From: Pedobacter psychrodurus
GTDB lineage: Bacteria > Bacteroidota > Bacteroidia > Sphingobacteriales > Sphingobacteriaceae
Direction: 5' to 3'
NCBI RefSeq assembly: GCF_004331735.1
Contig: NZ_SJSO01000002.1
Coordinates: 1 to 64,000, forward strand
DNA length: 64,000 nt
Shown here: piece after piece, positions 25,170-36,200 of the stretch
Layout: each line of letters begins with the position of its first letter
Numbering within the stretch: position 1 is the stretch's first letter
Notes under the pieces: model-generated
The model's input: the letters and a program-made list of their open reading frames with translations, nothing else
The model's database searches: none
What the model was told of the DNA's origin: nothing
Translations under genes and position numbers: made by a program

Positions 25170-27530
25170 TTATAAAATTTCGATGTTCTTTTCTTCAAAT
25201 ACCTCAAATATCTGTGCATTAATCATACTTCTGGTTAAGTCGGCTTTAGAAATATCCTTACACCAGAAATAGATGTTAATATTGCTGTTCAGCTTACTTA
25301 CCGGGCTGATCATAATAATCGGTTCTTTGCTGATAAAAACATTACTGTTCTCTACAATAATTTCTCTGATCAGGTTTACCACTTCGGTAGAATTAAAGGG
25401 TTTGGCAATCGATAGAGAAATATCTACCCGCATCTGGTTATTGCTCAGTGTCCAATTGATGATGTTGTTCGATAAAATGGAGCCGTTGGGGATAATAATT
25501 TCTGCGCCTTCGTCGCTAAGTAAAGTACTGGAGCGTACGCCGATTTCCTTTACCCTTCCTTTTTTATTGCTCAGCTCCACAATATCGCCTATGCGGATGG
25601 TTTTATCAAAAATGAGGATAATCCCCGATACAAAATTGCTTACAATATTCTGTAAGCCCAACCCAATTCCAACACCCAATGCACCAAGAATAACCGTGAT
25701 TTTATCGATAGGGAGTCCGGAGGCAGCAACAGCGATCATAAATCCTCCAATAAGCAATATCAAGCGGGTTACCAGTAATTTAGATCGCTCTCCTTTGTTA
25801 TCATCAAAACTATCATCGCCTGTATCGCCAAAGAAATAGGCAATGTACTTCTGCAAAAAGTTGGCAATCCAGATAATACCCAAAAACAATACAATGCCCC
25901 CAAAAGTAAAAGAGAAGCTGCCTATAGTTCTTTTTTCAATCAGGATTTCCATTACCGATTCATATAGCCCATTAAAAATATTCAGGTTGGTGGTAAATAT
26001 CACAAACCAGATTAGGGTAGCACCAATACCCGTAAGCCTTTTAAGTCCGGTAATTACAGGTTGCCAATCAAAATACGCTGGAAATCCCTTACGGATCCTA
26101 CTGCTTTTCATCTGTAGCAAAAAGGCTTCAACAAATACTTTGGCCAGGATGGTTAACGATATGGCATTTAAAAGGGAGCTTACCCCGGTTGAATAAAAAA
26201 TCTGCGTGAGCGTAAAGCGGCCAAATAGATTACAAAAGGTGGCAATGATGGCAAAGGCAACATAAATAAAGCCTGTGGTAAGGATCATTTTATACCTTTT
26301 GGTTTTCTCATCGAGCATTTTCAATACCATAATACCATAAGCAACGGAACTGGTAGTGAGGAACAGAAGGAGCCAGCGCTGGTACCTTGGTGGCATACCC
26401 AAAAGACGTAAGAAAACCGGGGCAAGAAGAAGTACCACAAATATGCACCAGTAGTAAAATAACTTTGAACCTAGCTTTTTACGGAAAAATACAGTGAGCA
26501 AAATAGCCAGTATAATCTCTACAGCTTCTATGTAAAGTGCAGGCGCCCTCAGATCGAAGATTGGGGCTAATGCAAAGAGCATGATAAAGGTGATTAAATA
26601 AGGCTGCGGACTGATCAGTGAAAAACCATCGAGGGTTTCTAAACGGCCCCGTTGCTTTACGCTTCTAAAATTGAAGAACACCCATAAGAAGAATATGGTA
26701 CAGGTGAAAAGCAATAAGAGCCGGCTGCTTCTGGTGTACACAAAATAATAGCCAGATATTTCTTGCTCTCCTTTGATAAACCGACGGAAGCCCATACTTT
26801 TATTGGCCCTTTTGTTTACCGACTCCCATAAATAACGGCGCTCTTTACCAAAAGCTTTAATGCTCACCGCATCGAGCTGACTATCGGTAAGGTACATTAA
26901 CTCTTTAATATTGATGAGGTTAGAAGAGGTTCTGGCTTGTAGATTGTTGATTGATAAGGTAGTTGTTCTCAATAAACTATCCATTACCACGCGTTTCTTC
27001 TTCAATTCGGCAAACTGATCTTTAAACATAACCTGGATGGCAGGTACTGTAAATACTTTAATCAATACAGTATCCTTACGCAGGTTAAGAATTTCGGTTT
27101 TTAAAGCCCGCAACTCCTTTTCATATTCATTAAGATCTAATAAACACGCTTTGTTATTGCTTTGTAGTTCTTCTAACAGGGTTTGGTCCATCAGCAGATT
27201 TTGCAGGTTTGGAGATCTGTCGCTTTGCGTTAACCGGCTTTTAAGCAGTGCCAGTGCAGCTTCATCCTGAATTAAATGGGCTTCTATAGGCTTAAGTTTC
27301 TTAAATGAGCCAACGGTTGCCGGAACTTTATTAACGGTTTCAAATACTTTTTCCAGGTGTGCGAGATAATCGCCCTTGGTTAATGTAGCAGAATCTGAAA
27401 GAATAGATACATCCTGCCCCTTATCTACAGGCTTATCTTTCTGCGCAAACACATGGCCAGAAAAAAATAGGATAAGAAGTAAAGATATTAAGTTCCGGAT
27501 GGCCGGGTAAAAAGAATTTCGTGTTATCAT
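25170..27530 (-). CDS. Large MscS-family mechanosensitive channel
   Basis: Start chosen at ATG 27530, giving signal peptide MITRNSFYPAIRNLISLLLILFFSGHVFAQ; the 17 codons upstream begin at TTG. A long periplasmic coiled region follows (about residues 30-250, rich in Leu/Lys heptads such as LLEELQSNNKACLLDLNEYEKELRALKTEI). Then come about ten membrane helices and the MscS pore helix (ILGALGVGIGLGLQNIVSNFVSGIILIFDKTIRIGDIVEL) with the cytosolic beta domain (VRSSTLLSDEGAEIIIPNGSILSNNIINW). At about 786 residues it resembles MscK/YbiO-type large channels more than minimal MscS. It would release solutes on hypo-osmotic shock. It is monocistronic. Confidence 0.9.
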   Translation of the reverse strand: MITRNSFYPAIRNLISLLLILFFSGHVFAQKDKPVDKGQDVSILSDSATLTKGDYLAHLEKVFETVNKVPATVGSFKKLKPIEAHLIQDEAALALLKSRLTQSDRSPNLQNLLMDQTLLEELQSNNKACLLDLNEYEKELRALKTEILNLRKDTVLIKVFTVPAIQVMFKDQFAELKKKRVVMDSLLRTTTLSINNLQARTSSNLINIKELMYLTDSQLDAVSIKAFGKERRYLWESVNKRANKSMGFRRFIKGEQEISGYYFVYTRSSRLLLLFTCTIFFLWVFFNFRSVKQRGRLETLDGFSLISPQPYLITFIMLFALAPIFDLRAPALYIEAVEIILAILLTVFFRKKLGSKLFYYWCIFVVLLLAPVFLRLLGMPPRYQRWLLLFLTTSSVAYGIMVLKMLDEKTKRYKMILTTGFIYVAFAIIATFCNLFGRFTLTQIFYSTGVSSLLNAISLTILAKVFVEAFLLQMKSSRIRKGFPAYFDWQPVITGLKRLTGIGATLIWFVIFTTNLNIFNGLYESVMEILIEKRTIGSFSFTFGGIVLFLGIIWIANFLQKYIAYFFGDTGDDSFDDNKGERSKLLVTRLILLIGGFMIAVAASGLPIDKITVILGALGVGIGLGLQNIVSNFVSGIILIFDKTIRIGDIVELSNKKGRVKEIGVRSSTLLSDEGAEIIIPNGSILSNNIINWTLSNNQMRVDISLSIAKPFNSTEVVNLIREIIVENSNVFISKEPIIMISPVSKLNSNINIYFWCKDISKADLTRSMINAQIFEVFEEKNIEIL

Positions 27531-27913
27531 TGAGCTTAAGCAGTATTGAGTATTATCCTTTATGGGGATATGGGTTTTCAAAAATAGGCATTAGGATTGA
27601 TTTTTTAATCAGAACGCAACCACTCCAGGATGATGTGTAAGCTTTTAATTCCTGTCTAATAATGCTCAAAATAACATTGCTCTTTTTGAAAAATCTCCTC
27701 AGCCCACAACTTGCTCATCAACTTCAGTAATATTTTTAATAATGCGAGTAAGAATAAGGATTCCGGGATTAATTTATTGTAAACTAAAACATGACAGGTT
27801 TTATAGTTTTAAAAATATTTTAGCAAACTCGGAAGCTAAAATCCTCTTGTCATTTATACTGACATCTTTTTGCGATAAATCCCTTAACTTAATGACATTA
27901 CGATAAGGGCCGG
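27531..27913. other. Intergenic stretch without recognisable features
   Basis: These 383 AT-rich bases lie between the MscS start and the end of the fructan sensor gene (both minus strand). I see no gene, RNA or clear repeat. It should contain the MscS promoter and the end of the sensor transcript, but no strong hairpin with a U-tract is visible. Confidence 0.5.
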
Positions 27914-30697
27914 CTAAGGAAGGGGAGCCTGCTTTCTCTTGAATTCACTTGGCCTCATACCATATTTTGATTTGAATACGGTAGAAAAATAATTTGGTGA
28001 GGAGAATCCAACCATATAAGTAATTTCTGCGATTGTATATCTTTCATTGATCAATAGAAATTTTGCTTTTTTCAGCCTTCTATTAATGATGTAGTCCGTG
28101 ACACTGCAATCGAGTAAAGCTTTTACTTTCCTATACAGCTGTACCCTTGAAACGCCCAATACTTTGCTGATTTCATCGACGCTGAAGTTCTCATTGCCCA
28201 GGTTCTGCTCCACCAGGCCGGAAAAATCGTTCACAAATTTTCTATCCAGGCTCTTTGAAATAGGTTGCCTGTTTCCAGAGCTGATGTCGCTTGTGTAATG
28301 GGATTTGAGCAAGAGCCTGTTCTTCATCAGGTTTCTCACAGTCGCAAGTAAATATTCATAATTGAAGGGTTTGACGATATAGGCATCTGCCATACTTTCG
28401 AAGCCATTGATTTGCTGTTCCACACTTCCCTGTGCGGTGAGCAGGATAATAGGGATATGCGAGGTGCGGATGTCAGATTTGAGCTTTTCTGTGATCTTTT
28501 TTCCTGAAATATCGGGCAACACGACGTCGGAGATGATGAGGTCGGGTACCTGCCCGTAGGCGGAGTTGATCCCATTTTCACCAGTATTTGAAATAAATAC
28601 TTCGTATTCATCTCCTAGCTTTTCACCCAAATAATGTAAAAGATCCGCATTATCCTCGATAACCAGGATAGATTGTTCCTTTATCTGGTGAAAAGCGCCA
28701 CTGTTTTTTTCTGCCTGAATATGCTCCAGTTCGCTCGTATAGATTTTTGCATTTTCGTAAAGTTCGTCTCTTTTCTCGCTTTGAGTCTGCTTATCCTCCT
28801 CACGAAGGTGTTCGGAACCCAAAGGGAGCGAAACAGTAAAAATCGTTCCATGCCATTTCTTGCTTTCTACGCTAAGCTCACCATGCAAAAGCGTCATCAG
28901 TTCTTTGGAAAGGGAGAGGCCCAGCCCCGATCCTTTTTTCGCGTTAGATTCCGCCTGGTAAAAATGTTCAAATATGTGGAGGATTTCTTCCTGGTCCATT
29001 CCAGGGCCATTGTCTTCAACCTTGATGTAGACATAGGAACTATCTGTGGTGAGGGCAATGTGGACCTTTCCATTCACAGGAGTAAATTTCAGGGCGTTTG
29101 ATATCAGATTGAACATGACCTTGTCTAGCATGTTCACATCAAACCAAACCGTTATATCCGATTCTTTAGTGTAGAGTCTCAGATCTATGTTCTGCTTTTT
29201 TGCAGCGAGCTGAAAGGTTTCGATGATGTCCGAAAGGAAATCTATCAAATTGTTCGATGTTGATCTTATTCGCATCTTACCGTATTCAATCTTTCTGTAC
29301 TCAATGAGTTGATTGATCAGACGCAACAGCCGGAAAACGTTTTTATTGATTAGTTTCAGGTTTTTTCCTGCAAGTGCATTAATTTTTTCATTATTAATCA
29401 AATCTTCCAGAGGAGAGAGGATCAGGGTTAGGGGGGTACGGAATTCATGGGATATATTGGTGAAAAAGTTGAGCTTGGCTTCGGTAGCCTCTTTGGCCTT
29501 TTTAGACATCTCAATAAGTTTGTTTCGTTGGTCCAGAATCTCCAGATTGTTCGCCTCGAGGTTTTTATTTATTTTTCTGTTTTCCAGCAGGGAAAAGAAG
29601 GCCAATCCCCCGAAAACCACAGAGAGTACTAAGGTGACAATCGTTACATTCAATATAACTTGCTGGTTCTGGAAAAGCGAACGCTGCTCATAAAGAAGCG
29701 ATTGCTGGCGCTCAATATCTCTCTGCTGACTGCTGAATTTGTTCCACTGCAGTTTCATCAGTTGCACATTCGATGAATCAATGACCACAGATTGAAGTAT
29801 GTTTTCTTTGAGTACAGATTCTTTTCCAAGGATGCGGAATGCTGTGGAGATAGCCTCCCTGCCTCCGGTAGGATAGAGCATGCTCGCATCTATAACCTTA
29901 CTATCGATCATCTGTAGTCCTCCGCCCTGGCCTGGCAAAGCATCAACCCCGACAATGGATATTTTACGCTTTATTCCAAGTTTGCTAATTACTTCGCTGG
30001 CTGCTGAGGCCATCTGGTCGTTGTGTGCAAAAATTACATCCGTTGCATCCAGTGCATTTCGCATTTTTAAAAGCTCACGCGCTGCGTGCGACTTTAGCCA
30101 ATCTCCATAAATCTGATGGGAAATTTTAATATTGCCGGTTTTCTTGAGTCCGTGTGCGAATCCTCTCTCTCTTTCTACTGTGGGAGAAGAACCGGGAAGT
30201 CCCATGATTTCCATAATATTTCCCTTTCCTTTAAGAAGGCCGGAAACATACTGCCCCGCCATTTTGCCAATCTGGTAGTTGTCAGCACCTACATACGCAG
30301 TATAACCTGAAGATGATGTTTTCCTGTCGATAACAACCACAGGTATACCACTACTATATGCCTGGTCAACAATTGGAGTAAGCGGGCGCGCCTCATTTGG
30401 AGAAATGATCAGCAGATCAATATTCATCTTTAATAGTTCGCCAACCTGGGCGATCTGTTTGCTGCTGCTATTGTTCGCATCCTTATAGACTAGTCTGGCA
30501 CCCGGATGCAAAGAGAGTTCCATTTTCATCTCCTCTAACATCGTCTTCCGCCAAAGATCTGAGCCCACGCACTGTGAAAAACCAATTACATATTCAGTTT
30601 CTTTTTTCTTTTCACCGCAACTGCAGAGCATAGCGATAAGAATGATTGAGATAAATATTCTGGAAAGAGTGTGAAACTTCGCGGCCATGTTCATCAT
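27914..30697 (-). CDS. Hybrid two-component regulator with periplasmic sugar-binding sensor (fructan PUL, BT1754-like)
   Basis: A 927-residue one-piece regulator. N-terminal signal/anchor with a lipobox-like LCSC at 24-27. Periplasmic-binding-protein type 1 domain (about 35-310; VIGFSQCVGSDLWRKTM, GYTAYVGADNYQIGKMAGQY, DVIFAHNDQMASAASEVI). Membrane helix 347-370. HisKA with His417 (FFTNISHEFRTPLTL) and HATPase (KKGSGLGLSLSKEL). Receiver with Asp724 (LIISDVVLPDISG). AraC domain at the C-terminus (ISKVLGVSRVQLYRKVK, ITYMVGFSSPNYFSTVFKSKYG). The same architecture is known from the fructose-sensing regulator BT1754 of Bacteroides thetaiotaomicron. It is divergent from the fructan operon, so it very probably binds fructose in the periplasm and activates that operon. 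Confidence 0.93.
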   Translation of the reverse strand: MMNMAAKFHTLSRIFISIILIAMLCSCGEKKKETEYVIGFSQCVGSDLWRKTMLEEMKMELSLHPGARLVYKDANNSSSKQIAQVGELLKMNIDLLIISPNEARPLTPIVDQAYSSGIPVVVIDRKTSSSGYTAYVGADNYQIGKMAGQYVSGLLKGKGNIMEIMGLPGSSPTVERERGFAHGLKKTGNIKISHQIYGDWLKSHAARELLKMRNALDATDVIFAHNDQMASAASEVISKLGIKRKISIVGVDALPGQGGGLQMIDSKVIDASMLYPTGGREAISTAFRILGKESVLKENILQSVVIDSSNVQLMKLQWNKFSSQQRDIERQQSLLYEQRSLFQNQQVILNVTIVTLVLSVVFGGLAFFSLLENRKINKNLEANNLEILDQRNKLIEMSKKAKEATEAKLNFFTNISHEFRTPLTLILSPLEDLINNEKINALAGKNLKLINKNVFRLLRLINQLIEYRKIEYGKMRIRSTSNNLIDFLSDIIETFQLAAKKQNIDLRLYTKESDITVWFDVNMLDKVMFNLISNALKFTPVNGKVHIALTTDSSYVYIKVEDNGPGMDQEEILHIFEHFYQAESNAKKGSGLGLSLSKELMTLLHGELSVESKKWHGTIFTVSLPLGSEHLREEDKQTQSEKRDELYENAKIYTSELEHIQAEKNSGAFHQIKEQSILVIEDNADLLHYLGEKLGDEYEVFISNTGENGINSAYGQVPDLIISDVVLPDISGKKITEKLKSDIRTSHIPIILLTAQGSVEQQINGFESMADAYIVKPFNYEYLLATVRNLMKNRLLLKSHYTSDISSGNRQPISKSLDRKFVNDFSGLVEQNLGNENFSVDEISKVLGVSRVQLYRKVKALLDCSVTDYIINRRLKKAKFLLINERYTIAEITYMVGFSSPNYFSTVFKSKYGMRPSEFKRKQAPLP

Positions 30698-31022
30698 TCA
30701 AATAATGGGAGAGATTGAATTCCCGGTGATATCTGGTTAGTATCCTTTATAACAATACCTCCTAAAGGTAATGAAATTTGAAAGTTTTAAAAAATGAGGC
30801 TTACCGGCTGATCCAACCGGAAGGTTATCCGATGTATCAAAACCTTAATGATGATGTCTAAAAACCATAACTCATCTAAAAAATTAAAATTTATTTTGTG
30901 TTAACTATCTGTTTTTAAATGTTTTATAATTTGGTTTGAAATTGTATTCTTTTGAAACAAATTTGTTGTCCTTCCTTCCTGTTTTTGCCCAATTTGCAAT
31001 CCTTAACCAATAATAGACCCTT
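30698..31022. other. Divergent control region of the fructan PUL
   Basis: These 325 AT-rich bases separate the hybrid regulator from the MFS porter gene and must hold promoters for both and the AraC operator. No exact TAnnTTTG box is seen; near-matches (TTATTTTG around 30892, ATAATTTG around 30926) are within 140 bases of the porter ATG. No gene or large repeat is present. Confidence 0.5.
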
Positions 31023-32354
31023 ATGAAAAAACATTCCGTCCTGGCCTGGTCCATGGTCGTAGCCCTAGGCGGCTTTCTGTTTGGATTCGATACAGCCGTT
31101 ATATCCGGCGCCGAAAAATCCATTCAACAGTTCTGGAACCTTTCCGCATTTGCGCATGGGCTTACCATATCCATTGCACTTATTGGTACGGTGATCGGCT
31201 CTCTGGTAGGATCTCGGCCATCTGATTATTTCGGAAGAAAAAACACACTTTATTTCGTGGCTGCTGCATACTTACTCTCTTCCCTTGGTACCGCTCTGGC
31301 AGATAACTGGTATATCTTTTTAGTATTCCGCCTTTTGGGTGGCCTGGGCGTGGGCATATCTTCTGTAACCGCACCTATTTATATTTCAGAGGTATCCCCG
31401 GCACACAGAAGGGGCCGGCTTGTAGGGCTTTTTCAGTTCAATGTTGTACTGGGTATATTAATATCTTATCTGTCAAACTATTTGCTAAGCCAGGGGGGCG
31501 AAGCATCCTGGAGATGGATGCTTGGTGTCCAGGCATTTCCTTCAATAATATTCCTTGTACTAATCTACTTTATTCCAGAAAGTCCAAGATGGCTTATACT
31601 CAAACGACATGCCTACGATAAAGCATTGGAAATCCTGCGCATCATAAATCCACTAAACTGCAATGAAGAGCTTGCCGCTATCCGGAAGTCAGGTAAGGAT
31701 ATGCAGCAAGATAAATCTTCGGATGGACTTTTTTCAGGAAAGTACAAAACACCTGTTATCCTGGCCGTGCTGTTTGCTTTTTTTAACCAGGTATCCGGAA
31801 TAAACGCCATTATCTATTATGCGCCAAGAATATTTGAGATGGCAGGACTTGGAGCACATTCTTCGCTTTTATCCACTGTCGGTATCGGAATGGTCAATTT
31901 TATCTTTACGCTACTGGCTATTAATATCATCGATAAAGTTGGTCGAAAAACCTTGATGCTTATTGGTTCTGTAGGCCTTATCGTATCTCTTGGACTTGTT
32001 GCATTTGCATTTCTGGGCGGTTCATCCAGCGGTTTCGAAATCCCAATTTATGTAATGCTCTTCATTGCTTTCTTTGCTTTTTCTCAGGGAGCGGTTATCT
32101 GGGTATTCATTTCCGAGATCTTCCCAAATCAGGTCAGAGCAAAGGGGCAAACACTCGGCAGTTCTACCCATTGGGTAATGGCAGCACTGATTGCATTCTG
32201 CTTTCCATATCTGGCAGAATCGTTTGGAGGTGCAAATATATTTTTCTTTTTCTCTGCGATGATGGTCCTGCAATTGGTATTCGTTTGGAAAATGATGCCT
32301 GAGACAAAAGGCAAGTCCCTGGAGCAGATAGAAACCGGAATTGTAATGCACTAA
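31023..32354 (+). CDS. Sugar porter, major facilitator superfamily (fructose uptake)
   Basis: A 443-residue, 12-helix inner-membrane transporter. Sugar-porter signatures are clear: GGFLFGFDTAVISGA in helix 1, RPSDYFGRKNT between helices 2 and 3, APIYISEVSPAHRRGRLVG, PESPRWLILKRHAYDKALEIL before the central loop, FNQVSGINAIIYYAPRIF in helix 7 and a final PETKGKSLEQIE. It is the first gene of the fructan operon, followed 18 bases later by the fructokinase gene. Likely function is proton-coupled import of fructose released in the periplasm. Confidence 0.93.
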   Translation: MKKHSVLAWSMVVALGGFLFGFDTAVISGAEKSIQQFWNLSAFAHGLTISIALIGTVIGSLVGSRPSDYFGRKNTLYFVAAAYLLSSLGTALADNWYIFLVFRLLGGLGVGISSVTAPIYISEVSPAHRRGRLVGLFQFNVVLGILISYLSNYLLSQGGEASWRWMLGVQAFPSIIFLVLIYFIPESPRWLILKRHAYDKALEILRIINPLNCNEELAAIRKSGKDMQQDKSSDGLFSGKYKTPVILAVLFAFFNQVSGINAIIYYAPRIFEMAGLGAHSSLLSTVGIGMVNFIFTLLAINIIDKVGRKTLMLIGSVGLIVSLGLVAFAFLGGSSSGFEIPIYVMLFIAFFAFSQGAVIWVFISEIFPNQVRAKGQTLGSSTHWVMAALIAFCFPYLAESFGGANIFFFFSAMMVLQLVFVWKMMPETKGKSLEQIETGIVMH

Positions 32355-32372
32355 ATAAATAAAGACAAGAAC

Positions 32373-33263
32373 ATGATTACACCTGCTATATGCTTTGGCG
32401 AAATATTATGGGATGTGCTACCTGATGGGCCTATGCCGGGCGGTGCACCGTTAAATGTTGCCTATCACCTCAATAAGCTCGGACTGCCCACTAGTATAAT
32501 CAGTAAGATTGGCAATGATGAAAAGGGATTGAAACTGGAACGTCTGCTTGATGGCTGGCAAATTAACAAAAGCCTCCTTCAACACGATACGATTCACCCT
32601 ACCAGCGAAGTGATTGCCCGGGTAGGTAGCAGAAATGAGGTTTCTTATGAAATCGTGTTTCCTGTTGCATGGGATTTTATTGATCACCAGTCCAGGATCG
32701 ATAACGCACTGCAGTCATCCATATATTTTGTATATGGAAGCCTGGCCTCCAGAAATACGCTTTCCAAAGAAACGCTGTTCAGGTTCCTCGAAAGCGATGC
32801 AATAAAGGTATTTGACATTAACCTCCGCCCTCCTTTTTTTAATAAGAGCCTTTTGGCAGACTTGATGAAGCGGGCAGATATCATAAAATTTAACGAGTCG
32901 GAACTCCAGATGGTTCAGATACTTTTCGGGGGAAGTTTAGTAAATGAGAGGGAGCAGGTCCGTTTTATACAGGAACGCTTTAATATTCCAGAAGTGATCG
33001 TGACAAAAGGGGAATTTGGGGCTTCCTATTATCGGATGGATCAATCTTACCATGCCTGGGGATCTGAGGTAAAGGTTAATGACACCATCGGAAGCGGAGA
33101 TTCTTTTCTTGCGGCCTTCATTGCCAATCATCAACTGGGATTGTCACCAAAAACCATCATAAAGAATGCGATCGGGATGGGGGCTTTTATAGCCACCAAA
33201 AAGGGGGGCTGTCCGGAATATGAGATTGAAGAATACAAAAAATTTATTGAACAAATATTTTAA
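32373..33263 (+). CDS. Fructokinase, PfkB carbohydrate kinase family
   Basis: A 296-residue cytosolic kinase. The N-terminus (ICFGEILWDVLPDGPMPGGAPLNVAYHLNKLG) is the usual fructokinase substrate region. The C-terminal PfkB signature VNDTIGSGDSFLAAF carries the catalytic base Asp243 and the anion hole. It would convert imported fructose to fructose phosphate for glycolysis. Placement between the porter and susC mirrors the kinase-transporter pairing in Bacteroides fructan loci. The variant GSGD replaces the more common GAGD; this is tolerated in the family. Confidence 0.93.
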   Translation: MITPAICFGEILWDVLPDGPMPGGAPLNVAYHLNKLGLPTSIISKIGNDEKGLKLERLLDGWQINKSLLQHDTIHPTSEVIARVGSRNEVSYEIVFPVAWDFIDHQSRIDNALQSSIYFVYGSLASRNTLSKETLFRFLESDAIKVFDINLRPPFFNKSLLADLMKRADIIKFNESELQMVQILFGGSLVNEREQVRFIQERFNIPEVIVTKGEFGASYYRMDQSYHAWGSEVKVNDTIGSGDSFLAAFIANHQLGLSPKTIIKNAIGMGAFIATKKGGCPEYEIEEYKKFIEQIF

Positions 33264-33294
33264 CCAACCATAATACTAACCAAATCTGAATTTT

Positions 33295-36200
33295 ATGAGA
33301 AAAATTTTCCTTACCTGGCTTTTTGCCTGTATGGCAACAGGCCTGGCTTTTGGCCAGACTAGGCTAATCAGCGGGGTTGTCACCGACAATGAATCCGTTC
33401 CCCTGGAGGCTGTAACGGTAGCTATCGTAGGCACCCAGAAAACAGTGACTACAGATGCCAAAGGCAGTTTTAAAATCGAAGCTTCTACCGGTCAGTTGCT
33501 CAGGTTCATCTATATTGGCGCTGAACCATTAACTATTCCCATTACCACAGAATCGGCCAATCTTAAGGTCAAGCTCGACATCGCGATCAATAACCTCAAC
33601 GAGGTAGTGGTTACGGGCTATCAGAAGGAACGCAAGAAAGACATCACCGGAGCGGTAAATGTGGTTGATGTATCGAAGATCAGGGACATACCATCTGGTA
33701 ATGCCGTAAAATCCCTGCAGGGAAGGGTTCCTGGTGTGCTTATTACCACGGATGGCTCTCCAACCGGCCAGGCGACTGTAAGGATCCGTGGCATTGGGAC
33801 CCTGGGCAATAACGATCCACTGTATGTGATCGACGGCGTACCGACCAAGAATGGACTTGAACAGCTTAACCAGAATGATATCGAATCCATCCAGGTGCTA
33901 AAAGATGCATCTTCTGCAACCATTTACGGTTCACGCGCCGCAAATGGTGTAATCATCATTACTACAAAAAAGGCCAAGAAAGGCTATTCGAAGATCGACT
34001 TCAATGCCTCTACATCCATTCAGAATTATGCTACCAAGCTTAAAACGCTTAATGCTGAGGAAAGAGGCCGTGCCTACTGGCAGGCAGCCGTAAACGATAA
34101 GGCCAATCCAAATAATAACCAGATCTATCAGTATGACTGGAACAATAATTTTAACAACCCGGTACTCAACCGCGTAATCTTTCCTGAATATATTGATGCG
34201 GCAAAGACTATGAAAGCTGCAGATACGTATTGGTTTGATGAGATTGCACAAAATTCAATCATCCAGTCCTACGATGCAGCCCTGTCAAATGGCGGGGAGA
34301 AGGGCAACAGTCTTTTTTCGGTAGGTTATTATGATAACAAAGGCATCGTAAAGGGGTCAAGAAGTCAGAAATATACGGCAAGATTCAATTCCGATTATAA
34401 TTACCTCGACAACAAGTTAAAAATTGGCGAGAATTTTTCGGCAAGCTATATAAAGAATGCCCAGATACCAGCAAGCGATATCCTTTTTGCTTCGCTCGTG
34501 CAGCAACCTGTTGTCCCGGTATATACCGTAAACGGAGGCTGGGGAGGACCTGCGGCAGGAATGACAGACAGACAGAACCCAGTTAGGCTAATAGAGGATA
34601 ATAAACAGAATACCTATAATTTCTACAGGTTTTTCGGAAATGCATACGCGGATTACCAGATCATTCCCGGGTTGAATTTCAGGACAAATTTTGGTGTAGA
34701 CTATAATGGTAGCTATCAGCGCCTGTTGAAGAAATCATATGTTTCCGGCTTTTTGGCCGATCCGGCAAACCAGGTGAGCAATTCACAAACTTATCAGGGC
34801 AACATCATCTGGCAGAATACCCTTAACTATAAACTCACCAGGGATAAACATAACCTGGAGATACTCGCCGGTCAGGAATACATCAAGAACATCAGCCAGG
34901 AATTTTCGGCAAGCAGACAAGGTCTCGCGATCGAAAATATTGACTATGCCTACCTTAACGCAGGTACCACCAATACCCTCAACGGAGGAAGTGGTGCCGG
35001 AAATAGGCTGTTATCTTACTTCGGAAAGGTGAACTACAGCTACAACGACCGTTACATTGCCTCTGTAACCCTAAGGAGAGATGGCTCATCACGTTTTGGT
35101 AAAGAAAACCGTTATGGTACTTTCCCTGCTTTCTCATTAGGCTGGAGGATGAGTGAAGAAAAGTTCATCAAGGATATGGGCTTATTTTCTGATCTAAAAC
35201 TGAGATATGGTTGGGGCCGCTCCGGAAACCAGGAGATTCCGAATAACGCTACCCGCTCATTGTATTCTGCTATTTACGGTACGGACCCAACATGGGACTT
35301 TGACAAAGGTACAGCATACGATATCACTGGTGCAGGTACAGGCCAACTGCCATCTGGTTTTGCCCTTATCCAGCAGGGAAACGACAACCTAAGATGGGAA
35401 TCGCTAAAAGAGTCGAATTTTGGTCTGGACTTCGGTTTATGGAACAATAAACTTACAGGATCTGTTGATTATTTTATTAAGAAAACCTCCGATATTCTAA
35501 TCAGCCCGGCTTACCTGGCGGTACTAGGAGACGGAGGAAATAACTACAGCAATGGCGCTTCGCTTCAGAACAAGGGGCTTGATGCGATTCTTACCTATGA
35601 AGATAAGATTGGCGAGGATTTTAACTTTAGCCTGACGGGTAACTTTTCGCTCTACAGGAATAAGGTGACCTATCTGCCTAAAGATGTATTGGCTTCCTAT
35701 CCGGGCAATGGTACCGATAAAAACGTACTCGGAAGACCTATAAACTCCTATTTTGGATATGTTGCCGACGGCCTCTTTACCTCGCAAGCAGAAGTAGATG
35801 CTTATGCCAACCAACCTGGGAAGGGGTTAGGCAGGATTAAATATAAGGATATAAATAATGATGGGGTGATCAACGATCTGGACCGTGACTTTATAGGCGA
35901 CAATAGCCCTAAGTTCACTTATGGACTGAATGTTTCGCTCAGCTACAAGAACTTCGATATGAGTTTTTTCCTACAGGCCATCAATGTGGACGTTGTGAAT
36001 GATTTTAAGACCTATACCGATTTTTCTTCGCTTTGGACAGGTACAAACTGGGGCAGCAGAACACTTGATGCCTGGAGCCCTTCAAATCCTGGCTCTACCA
36101 TTCCGGCGCTCACGCTTGTTGACCGCAATAACGAGGGCAGGTTTTCGACCTATTTCATAGAAAACGGATCTTACCTCAAGCTTCGCAACCTTCAGATCGG

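Noticed and set aside
25273..25839. 188-codon plus-strand frame with hydrophobic text
   Set aside because: It is the complement of MscS channel helices; hydrophobic content is inherited from the sense gene.
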